Source of the DNA: Halobellus sp. Atlit-31R | Lineage (GTDB): Archaea > Halobacteriota > Halobacteria > Halobacteriales > Haloferacaceae | Direction: 5' to 3' | Length of the DNA: 64,000 nt | Assembly (NCBI GenBank): GCA_003665935.1 | Contig: QPLR01000004.1 | Coordinates: forward strand, 310,001 to 374,000 | The notes under the pieces: model-generated | What the model was told of the DNA's origin: nothing | The model's database searches: none | The model's input: only the letters and a program-made list of their open reading frames with translations | Part shown: positions 27,047 to 33,791 of the stretch, piece after piece | Layout of the letters: each line of letters starts with the position of its first letter | Position numbering within the stretch: the first letter of the stretch is position 1 | Made by a program: the position numbers and the translations under genes

Positions 27047-27559
27047 ATGCAACACCAGCGCCAGCGGATCGAACGGTACGTCACCGAACACCCGGGAACG
27101 CACTTCAGCGAACTCAGCCGCGAGCTCGATCTGGCGGCGGGACAGGTCCAGTACCACGTCAGAAAGCTCCTGAAACGCGACACGCTCGTCGAGCGGCAGC
27201 TCTACGGACGGACGCACTACTACCCGCCGACGTACGACACGTGGGAGCAGAGCGCGCTCGCGCTGTTGCGACGCGAGACGGCGCGTGACGTTCTCGTCAC
27301 CCTCCTCGAGGACGGACCCTCCCACCCCGACGAGGTTGCCGACGCCGTCGACGTCGCGCGGGCCACGCTCGAACACCACGTCGATCACCTGACCGAGCAG
27401 GAGGTCGTCGAGAAGGAGTACGGCCGGAACAACCGCGTGACGCTCTCGGTAGTCGACCCGGAGGCGACGGCCGATCTGCTCGTCGTCATCAAGCCGTCGC
27501 TCCCCGACCGGTTGGTCGATCGGTTCGTCGTGCTGCTCGACGAACTGTTCGCGGAGTGA
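27047..27559 (+). CDS. Double winged-helix transcriptional regulator
   Basis: 170 residues containing two winged-helix units. The first is RIERYVTEHPGTHFSELSRE with LAAGQVQYHVRKLLKRDTLV, where QVQYHVRKL is the recognition helix. The second is ETARDVLVTLLEDGPSHPDEVADAV with VARATLEHHVDHLTEQEVVE. Such ArsR/MarR-like double-wing proteins are common haloarchaeal regulators. It follows the small membrane protein and converges on the copper-assembly operon; either could be its target. The ATG at 27047 gives the conserved MQHQRQRIERY start. Confidence 0.88.
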   Translation: MQHQRQRIERYVTEHPGTHFSELSRELDLAAGQVQYHVRKLLKRDTLVERQLYGRTHYYPPTYDTWEQSALALLRRETARDVLVTLLEDGPSHPDEVADAVDVARATLEHHVDHLTEQEVVEKEYGRNNRVTLSVVDPEATADLLVVIKPSLPDRLVDRFVVLLDELFAE

Positions 27560-27615
27560 CCGGCGAGCCGGCACCGTAACCTCGTTTCCGCAGCGACACG
27601 GGCTCGGAGGCGAAC

Positions 27616-28455
27616 TCACAGCGGTTGGTAGTGCGGGAGACTGAACAGGTGTGGCACGCCGATACCGAACAGCCGCAGCCCCGCGGCGAGCGTGTGCGCC
27701 CCCAGCAGGAGGAACACCGCCCCGAGCAGTCGGTGAACGGCGCGCCGTCGGCGCGCGCCGATCGACTGGAAGAGCGTCCCGTACAGAAACAGCGCGGGGA
27801 AAGTCCCGAGACCGAGCGCGGCGAGCGAGATCGCGCCGAAGGCCGGGTCGGCCTGGCTGAACGCGTAGAGGAACGCGGGGTAGAGGAGCGGACACGGAAG
27901 GAAGCCGTGGACGAAGCCCAGCGCGAAGATGCGCTCGGAGCCGACCCAGCGGTCGATCCGCGGCGACAGGAAGGCGTGAATCCGGCGAAAGAGTCGATCG
28001 AGCAGCGGGACGTGATCGACGATGGCGGTGCCGCTGCCCGTGAGGTAACCGACGCCGGCGGCGACGATGGTGACACCGACGACGACGCCTGCGGCCGCGC
28101 GTATCTCGTCGCCGAACGGAACGGTGGTCGCAGCCGACGCGAAGAGGAGGCTCCCGACGAGGCCGAACGCCGCGCCCAAGATCGTGTAGATCGTCACGCG
28201 TCCGGCGTTGAAGAGCAGGTGCTGACGGACCGCGTACAGCGAGAGGAAATCGTCGTCGCGGTCGCCGGGCTGACCGTCGCCGTCCATCCGATCTGCGTAC
28301 ATCGACACCAGCGGCCCGCACATCCCGAGGCAGTGGCCCGTGCCGAACAGTCCAACGAGGACGAACAGGCCGAGTTCGACGGTGCGGGCAGTCGGCGGTT
28401 GTGCCCCCGGCGCGACGCAGGAGCCGCCGGTCTGCAGGAGCGCGCCGGTGATCAC
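27616..28455 (-). CDS. SafE/TauE-type membrane protein (UreH-like, copper-linked)
   Basis: 279 residues from a GTG that overlaps the SCO stop (GTGA). The longer frame would add ten residues within the SCO gene. The first membrane segment ends in GTGHCLGMCGPL, the Cys-x3-Cys signature of the UreH_2 branch of SafE proteins, which in bacteria sits beside copper ATPases and cbb3 oxidase assembly genes. Later segments include GFVHGFLPCPLLYPAFLYAF, with a Pro-Cys-Pro. Six or seven membrane helices are expected. The last gene of the nosLDFY-SCO unit, it probably moves or holds copper for metallation of a membrane or extracellular enzyme. Confidence 0.88.
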   Translation of the reverse strand: MITGALLQTGGSCVAPGAQPPTARTVELGLFVLVGLFGTGHCLGMCGPLVSMYADRMDGDGQPGDRDDDFLSLYAVRQHLLFNAGRVTIYTILGAAFGLVGSLLFASAATTVPFGDEIRAAAGVVVGVTIVAAGVGYLTGSGTAIVDHVPLLDRLFRRIHAFLSPRIDRWVGSERIFALGFVHGFLPCPLLYPAFLYAFSQADPAFGAISLAALGLGTFPALFLYGTLFQSIGARRRRAVHRLLGAVFLLLGAHTLAAGLRLFGIGVPHLFSLPHYQPL

Positions 28456-29132
28456 GCTTGCAGGACCGTTTCGAGATCGGACCACACGCGGTCGCCCGCG
28501 GGGTCGTTGCCGGTGTAGGCGCGCTCTACGTAGCCGTCGGCGTTCGCCAGCAGGAGGAGACCGAGGTGGTTGTACATGTACATACTGCTGTCCGTGGAGC
28601 CGGTCTTCTCGAACATCACGCCGAAGGTGTCGCCGACGACCTCCTTGGCGTGGTCGTGATCATCGGGGCGGGGGAAGTACCAGTTGTCGGCTCCGAGGTC
28701 GACGTTCATCATCTCCGCGTACTCCCGAAGCCGCGCGGCGTCGTCGCGCTTCGGATCGAAGGTGACGGGAAGGAACGTGACCTGGTCGCCGTAGCCCGCC
28801 TCGATCGCGTTCGTCTGGACCTTCCGCATCGAGGAGATGAGGAACGGGCAGACCGTGTTACAGTGGCTGTAGAAGAACGTCATCACGACGGCGGTGTCGA
28901 GGTCCCCGGTCGAGACGCTGCGGTCGGCGATGGCCGCCGGGAGCGTGACCTCGGGGAGCTCCTGTCCGTAGGCCGGGTAGGGGAGATTCGCGCTGCGGAC
29001 CGTCTGGTCGTCCGGCTTCCCGAGCACGGTGTCGCCACCGCCGCCGAGAGCGCTCGTGACGCCGCCGAGGCAGCCGGCGCTCGCGGCGAGGCCGGCTCCG
29101 CCCGCCGTCGCAAGGAAGGTGCGTCGTCGCAT
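28452..29132 (-). CDS. SCO1/SenC family copper chaperone (first copy)
   Basis: 226 residues. A twin-arginine signal (MRRRTFLATAGGAG) with lipobox SAGC (Cys21) directs it outside the cell as a lipoprotein. The thioredoxin-like domain has the metal motif SHCNTVCPFL (Cys91 and Cys95) and a histidine in MYNHLGLLLL, together the usual copper site of SCO proteins. SCO proteins deliver copper to, or reduce, the CuA site of terminal oxidases and of nitrous-oxide reductase. It overlaps the SafE-like gene by four bases and lies 118 bases after nosY. A second SCO gene lies at 38334. Confidence 0.95.
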   Translation of the reverse strand: MRRRTFLATAGGAGLAASAGCLGGVTSALGGGGDTVLGKPDDQTVRSANLPYPAYGQELPEVTLPAAIADRSVSTGDLDTAVVMTFFYSHCNTVCPFLISSMRKVQTNAIEAGYGDQVTFLPVTFDPKRDDAARLREYAEMMNVDLGADNWYFPRPDDHDHAKEVVGDTFGVMFEKTGSTDSSMYMYNHLGLLLLANADGYVERAYTGNDPAGDRVWSDLETVLQA

Positions 29133-29250
29133 TATCGGTCACTACTGCGTGTCGACTCAAATGGCGTCTGGTACGTTTCTCGAAAGCAGGCGGGCGACCG
29201 GACCGCGGGCCGTCCCGGTCGGCCGGGCGCGCGGTCACCGGAGCAGGCAA

Positions 29251-30066
29251 TCACCACAGCGCGACGGCGGCGGCGACGAGCCCGAGAGTCGTCCAAGCGA
29301 GGAGCGAGAGGAGTCCAACAGCCGGTTCGACCGCGGACGCCGTCGCCGCGGTCGCCGCGTCCAGGACGGTCGCGAAGACGAGCCCGCGGTACGCGCCCCC
29401 GGGACCGACCACGACGGCCGTTGGGAGCCCGCCCGCCTCGAGCAGACCCCGCTGGAGGGCGGCGAGCGCGCCGACGTCGGCACCGACGGCGAGAATCGCC
29501 CAGAGACCGAGCGCGAGGCCGACGGCGCTTCTGGTGCTGCGAGCGATCGCTGAAACGGCCAGCGCACCCGCGAGCGCGACGAGCCCCAAGAGCGTCGCGA
29601 CCGCGACGAACCGCGCGAACAGCAACGGCGAGTCCGCGCCGCGCTGTGCGGCGTAGATTGCGGACGTGCCGTCGTCGGAGACGACGACGAACAGGAGGGA
29701 GGGCAGAGCTGCGACGGCGACGCCGAGCGCGAGGACCAGCCCGCGCCCGAGGAACGTGCCCGCGACAATCGAGGCGCGAGAGGGCGGGAGCGTTTCGTGG
29801 ACGGCGAGTTCGCCGCGCTCGCGGTCGGCGACGAACACGCGGTAGCCGAGCGCGAAGGCGACGACCGGGACGAGCAGTTCGACCGGCGTGAGGAGGTCGA
29901 CCACGGTCGGTGCGTAGCCCGAGACGTGGCCGCCGCCGGCCCACGTGAAACCGACGAGCAGGGCAGCGAGGCCGGCAAAGAGGACGAGCGCGCCGCGGTT
30001 CCGCGTGACGGTCTTCACCTCGCGCTGGGTGACGGCGACGACGTGGCCCGCGTCGAGAGCGCTCAC
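29251..30066 (-). CDS. nosY: NosY-like ABC transporter permease
   Basis: 271 residues with six hydrophobic segments. The N-terminus (VVAVTQREVKTVTRNRGALVLF) matches the ABC-2-type permease start of NosY, followed by VFVADRERGELAVHETLPPSR and an Ala/Leu-rich membrane region. Its start overlaps the stop of nosF by four bases. NosD-NosF-NosY together form the membrane complex that supports copper loading of nitrous-oxide reductase. nosZ itself is not in this window. Confidence 0.92.
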   Translation of the reverse strand: MSALDAGHVVAVTQREVKTVTRNRGALVLFAGLAALLVGFTWAGGGHVSGYAPTVVDLLTPVELLVPVVAFALGYRVFVADRERGELAVHETLPPSRASIVAGTFLGRGLVLALGVAVAALPSLLFVVVSDDGTSAIYAAQRGADSPLLFARFVAVATLLGLVALAGALAVSAIARSTRSAVGLALGLWAILAVGADVGALAALQRGLLEAGGLPTAVVVGPGGAYRGLVFATVLDAATAATASAVEPAVGLLSLLAWTTLGLVAAAVALW

Positions 30067-30821
30067 GCGGTCTCACTCCCGGGAGCGTGAGCGGAACCGT
30101 CCAGTCGGCGTCCGCTCCGGACGGTCGTGTCGCCGTCGGCCGCGCCGTCGACGGTGCCGTCGTAGACGCTCGCGAGCGTCGCCCCGTCGAGCGGGAGCCG
30201 GTGGTCCGCCTGCAACTGTCCGCGGTCGAGGAGCAGCGCACGATCGGCGACGGGCTCTACGGTCGGGAGGTCGTGGGTCGCGACGACGACCCCGCACCGA
30301 TCGTCGGCGAGCGTCGCACAGCTCTCGAAGACGCGCCGGGTCATCGTCCGGTCGAGGCCGCTCGTCGGCTCGTCTAAGACCACGAGGTCGGGGTCGCCGA
30401 CGCCCGCGACGGCGACACCCAGCAAGCGCCGCATCCCGCCCGAGAGCGCGCCGGCAGGTCGATCCGCGACGGCCGCGAGGCCGACCCGGTCGAGCAGTTC
30501 GTCGGGCGTCGGGCCGCCACCGACGAGCGCGTCGTAGTACGCCACTGTCTCGCCGACGGTCAGGTCCTCTCGCGGCCGGAACGACTGCGGGAGATATCCG
30601 ACGGCGTGCGTGCCGTCCGTCGCCGGATAGCTGATCGTCCCGCGCGTCGGCGTCGCGACGCCCGCGAGCGTGCGCAGGAAGGTCGACTTGCCCCCGCCGT
30701 TCGGGCCGACGACGACCGTCACCGTCCCCGGGTCGATCGACGCCGAGACGTCTGTGAGCGCCGAGACCGGCCCGTACTCGCAGGCGACGTCCGCGGCCGT
30801 TACCACTGGGTCGTCCGTCAT
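30063..30821 (-). CDS. nosF: NosF-like ABC transporter ATPase
   Basis: 252 residues with Walker A GPNGGGKSTFL, the signature LSGGMRRLLGVA and Walker B LVVLDEPTSGLD. GYLPQSFRPREDLTV is the Q-loop region. The C-terminal 20 residues are a variable tail. It starts within the stop of nosD and its own stop overlaps nosY, so the three are translationally coupled. It energises the NosY permease, which acts with NosD in copper or sulfur delivery to the extracellular enzyme. Confidence 0.94.
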   Translation of the reverse strand: MTDDPVVTAADVACEYGPVSALTDVSASIDPGTVTVVVGPNGGGKSTFLRTLAGVATPTRGTISYPATDGTHAVGYLPQSFRPREDLTVGETVAYYDALVGGGPTPDELLDRVGLAAVADRPAGALSGGMRRLLGVAVAGVGDPDLVVLDEPTSGLDRTMTRRVFESCATLADDRCGVVVATHDLPTVEPVADRALLLDRGQLQADHRLPLDGATLASVYDGTVDGAADGDTTVRSGRRLDGSAHAPGSETA

Positions 30822-32899
30822 CGGTGCAGCTCCACGTACAGGGGTGCGTCAGGTGTCATACGGTGGTGAGTCGGTGAGTTCTGGGGGTGATGCCGCGGCT
30901 CGGTCGGTGGGCGACGTGCCGTGTCGGAGCGGAGACGGACAGCGGAGCGGAGCTCCGCCGAGTCGTGGAAGTGGGCGGCGGAGCGGAGGTGCGCCGAGGC
31001 GTGGAAGCGCGCCGACTTATGCGCGCCCCGCGCGGCGGCGAGCAGGTCGGGATTGCGAGGCGTCTCCGCCGGGCGCTGGTCGACGATGCCGCCGCTGCGC
31101 ATTCCGGGGACGGTCCCGCGGAGTTCGCGGAGCGCGACGAGCGCGGGCGACTCCGCGAGGAGGCGGGTGCCCGGGTCGCCGTACCGGGCGTCTACGGCGC
31201 TCGTCGGCCGGAACGGTCGATCGACGGCGTCGGCGGGGCCGCCCGTCGCGCGCGCCCAGTAGTTCCCGCCCGCCGCGCTCGACCAGACCCGCGTCGCGCC
31301 GCCGGTGGCCGTCGCGGGCCGGTCGTTGTCGACGAAGTCGTTGTGTACGACGCGGTTCGAGGCGACGATGCCGGAGGCGTCGGCCCCGACGCCGTTGCCG
31401 AGGAGGACGTTGCGCTCGTACAGCGAGCGCCGCGTGCCGATCTCTACGCCGACGTCGTTGCCGACGAGTCGGTTCCGCGCGACGTAGGAGTCGCTGCCGG
31501 CCGTGACGATCCCGTGGTCGGAGTCGCGGACGTCGTTCCCGACGAGCGCGTTTCCGGACGGGCGAGTCATCACGACGAGCCCGGTGTCGGTGTCGCGGAC
31601 GGTGTTGTCTCCCAAGAGCGTATCGGAGGTGAACATCAGATGCGTGCCGAACCGGACGTCACGCGCGCGGATGTCGCGGACGACGAGCCCGTTCGAGCGA
31701 TGCGCGTAGACGCCGTCCAGCGTGCCGGCGAACGCCGAGGACTGGACGACCGCCGAGGAAGCTTCCATCGCCATCACGCCCATATAGCCGGTCGTCTCGG
31801 TGGCGGTCCCCTCGACGGTCACGTTCTCGACGAGCGTCTCGGTCGTCCGCCTGAGCAAGACGCCGTTCGAGGGCGTCTGCACCGTCACGTCGGCGACGAG
31901 CCCAGTCGTGGTGTTCACGAACGCGACGCCGGCGTCGCCGCGGCCGTACGTCTGTCTGACGTGGGTGTCCCACTCGCCGCTGCCGTTACCCAGATCGATA
32001 GTTTCGGTCCCGACGTCGCGAACCGCGAGGTCGACGACGCCGACGCGGTCGCTCGTGACGGTGACGCCCGTGCCGTCGGACTCGGCGGAGATGGTCGTCG
32101 CCGCGCCCGCGCCGCGCAGCGTGATCGGTCGGTCGATCCGCACGCGCTCGCGGTATGTCCCGGCCGGCACGGAGACGGTCGTGTTCGGCGGCGCGGCGTC
32201 GACGGCCGCCTGGATCGTCGGCGCGTCCTCACCGACGACGAGCGAGACGGGGCGCTCCGCGAGCGGGCGCACGGCGGCGGCAGTGCGGTTCGCGCTCGCG
32301 GCTCGGTCGTCGACGGTCGCGGGCCACGAGCGCGTCCGCGACGGCCCGTCGATCCGCTCGCGGACCGTCTCCCACGTCCAGACCGCCGCGTCGGAGCCGA
32401 TTCGGTCGGCGAACCGTTCGGCGGCCGCCGCATCGCCGAAGGGGACGAGCACGCCGTCGGAACCGTCACGGACCGAACCGACCGGCTCCGTGCGGACGTA
32501 GTGGGCGTCGGCGGCCGTCGTCCAACCGGGGCGGCCCGCAGTGGGAACGGGATAGCCCGCGTCGCTCACCCGCGGTGCGGTCCCGGCGAAGTCGCTGACG
32601 AAGACGCCGAGCGGCGGCCCGAACCGCTGGGCGTGTCCCTCGCGGCCGAGTGCGGCGACGAGCGAGCCGATACCGTAGTAGCCGACGACGGTCTCGAACT
32701 GCGCGTACGACACCTGTGCCTTCGGCACGACAGCTCCGGCGGCCTGTGTCTCGCGGACCGTCTCCGCGGTCAGCCCCGAGCTGGCAGTGGTGCCGAACGA
32801 CACCGGTTGCGGGTCGCGGGTCGCATCCGCCACGAACGCGCCGCCGTACGCGATCACCAGCAAGAGCGTCACGGCGACGAGGACGGCGTCCCGACGCAT
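30818..32899 (-). CDS. nosD: NosD-like copper-binding beta-helix protein
   Basis: 693 residues. The N-terminus (VLVAVTLLLVIAYGGAFVADA) is a signal or anchor helix. Residues about 60-190 form a NosD-specific extra domain (SYAQFETVVGYYG). About 220-600 is a right-handed parallel beta-helix with carbohydrate-binding/CASH repeats such as TIQAAVDAAPPNTTVSVPAG, VVMTRPSGNALVGNDVRDS and YVARNRLVGNDVGVEI. It closes with the family's VPGMRSGG. The last 65 or so residues are an unusual His/Arg/Ser-rich tail with 12-residue tandem repeats (separate entry). NosD works outside the membrane with NosF and NosY. Confidence 0.94.
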   Translation of the reverse strand: MRRDAVLVAVTLLLVIAYGGAFVADATRDPQPVSFGTTASSGLTAETVRETQAAGAVVPKAQVSYAQFETVVGYYGIGSLVAALGREGHAQRFGPPLGVFVSDFAGTAPRVSDAGYPVPTAGRPGWTTAADAHYVRTEPVGSVRDGSDGVLVPFGDAAAAERFADRIGSDAAVWTWETVRERIDGPSRTRSWPATVDDRAASANRTAAAVRPLAERPVSLVVGEDAPTIQAAVDAAPPNTTVSVPAGTYRERVRIDRPITLRGAGAATTISAESDGTGVTVTSDRVGVVDLAVRDVGTETIDLGNGSGEWDTHVRQTYGRGDAGVAFVNTTTGLVADVTVQTPSNGVLLRRTTETLVENVTVEGTATETTGYMGVMAMEASSAVVQSSAFAGTLDGVYAHRSNGLVVRDIRARDVRFGTHLMFTSDTLLGDNTVRDTDTGLVVMTRPSGNALVGNDVRDSDHGIVTAGSDSYVARNRLVGNDVGVEIGTRRSLYERNVLLGNGVGADASGIVASNRVVHNDFVDNDRPATATGGATRVWSSAAGGNYWARATGGPADAVDRPFRPTSAVDARYGDPGTRLLAESPALVALRELRGTVPGMRSGGIVDQRPAETPRNPDLLAAARGAHKSARFHASAHLRSAAHFHDSAELRSAVRLRSDTARRPPTEPRHHPQNSPTHHRMTPDAPLYVELHR
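30926..31018 (-). repeat. 36-bp coding repeat in the nosD tail
   Basis: Three imperfect 12-codon units near the nosD stop encode SARFHASAHLR-, SAAHFHDSAELR- and SAVRLRSDTAR-type peptides. The plus-strand copies AGCGGAGCTCCGCCGAGTCG and AGCGGAGGTGCGCCGAGGCG are 36 bases apart. The tail is not part of the usual NosD fold and looks like an in-frame minisatellite expansion. Confidence 0.7.
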
Positions 32900-32903
32900 C
32901 AGG

Positions 32904-33578
32904 TCACTCGAAGAAGCTCGCGCGATACTGCTCGGCGAGGTCGCGGTCGAAGGCGTCGAAGCCGACGACGTCGTCGGCCGTCAGGTCGTCGTACTGCTCT
33001 ACGTACGCCGTCGCGTCGGCCTCGGTGTCGAACGCCAGCGGATTGATCCGCATCGGATCGTCGACCCGATCCGAGTTCATCTCCAGCGCGTAGGAGGCCG
33101 CGAGCCCGTCGATCCAGTCGGTCGTGTCGTGGTCGTGGACGAACGCCGCAGCGATCGACGCGTCGGCGTACGCCTCCTCGAAGTGTCCCGGATCCGCCGC
33201 GAACGACGCCATACAGCCGTTCGAGCAGAAGAACTTCGGCTCCGCCGACTCGTACTGCAGTTGGGCGTTGTAGTCGGGGAACTTCGCGGGCTTCATATTG
33301 CAGACCGCGCAGTTGGAGTCCTCCGGTACCGCGAGCGGCTCCAGTGCGGCCGCTTCGGTCGCGGCCTCGGTCGTCGTCGGCTCCGGCGTTTCGGTCGCCG
33401 TTGCGGCGTCCGTCTCCGGTTTCGACGCCTCCGCGGCGGTCCCTGTGTCGCCGCCGCCGGTACCGCTACAGCCGGCGAGTGCGAGCGCGAGGAGCGACCC
33501 GCCCGCACCGAGCGCGCGGCGGCGGGACAGACCAGCGCTGTCGTGAGAACCGGACTCGCCATCGTGGGGATCAGACAT
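32904..33578 (-). CDS. nosL: NosL family copper lipoprotein
   Basis: 224 residues from the ATG at 33578. A twin-arginine signal (LSRRRALGAGG) and lipobox LAGC (Cys37) precede a Thr/Glu/Ala-rich linker. The NosL domain holds NCAVCNMKPAKFPDY, whose Cys-x2-Cys-x-Met is the Cu(I) site, then FFCSNGCMASF and FVHDHDTTDWIDG. NosL delivers copper to NosD/NosZ in denitrifiers. It begins the nosL-D-F-Y-SCO-SafE run on the minus strand, four bases before nosD. Divergent from the P1B ATPase gene across a 213-base region. Confidence 0.94.
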   Translation of the reverse strand: MSDPHDGESGSHDSAGLSRRRALGAGGSLLALALAGCSGTGGGDTGTAAEASKPETDAATATETPEPTTTEAATEAAALEPLAVPEDSNCAVCNMKPAKFPDYNAQLQYESAEPKFFCSNGCMASFAADPGHFEEAYADASIAAAFVHDHDTTDWIDGLAASYALEMNSDRVDDPMRINPLAFDTEADATAYVEQYDDLTADDVVGFDAFDRDLAEQYRASFFE

Positions 33579-33695
33579 ACCCTGGTGTATCGCTGCCGTC
33601 CTGAAAGTCGATGTGGTAGAATCGTCGAAAACCGGCGGGCGGGCGGACGTCGCCTCCGGTCGGTGGGGCAAAAGACCCGAAGTAGTTGCAGATAA

Positions 33696-33729
33696 TTACT
33701 AATCTATCGGCGATATTTTACTAATCTAT
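33696..33729. promoter_or_regulatory. Two direct repeats TTACTAATCTAT, 22 bp apart
   Basis: Identical 12-mers at 33696-33707 and 33718-33729 are spaced by two helical turns, in the AT-rich control region between nosL and the P1B ATPase gene. They lie about 63-96 bases before the ATPase start. The arrangement suits a dimeric regulator bound on one face of the DNA. Confidence 0.6.
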
Positions 33730-33760
33730 ACGAAACAGGGCGCGTTAGATAGCAGCGAAG

Positions 33761-33768
33761 TTAATAAG
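33761..33768 (+). promoter_or_regulatory. TATA-like box TTAATAAG of the P1B ATPase gene
   Basis: TTAATAAG is centred 27 bases before the ATG at 33792, which supports a leaderless transcript from this start. Confidence 0.6.
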
Positions 33769-33791
33769 ACGCGAGTGCCACCGATCTAGTA

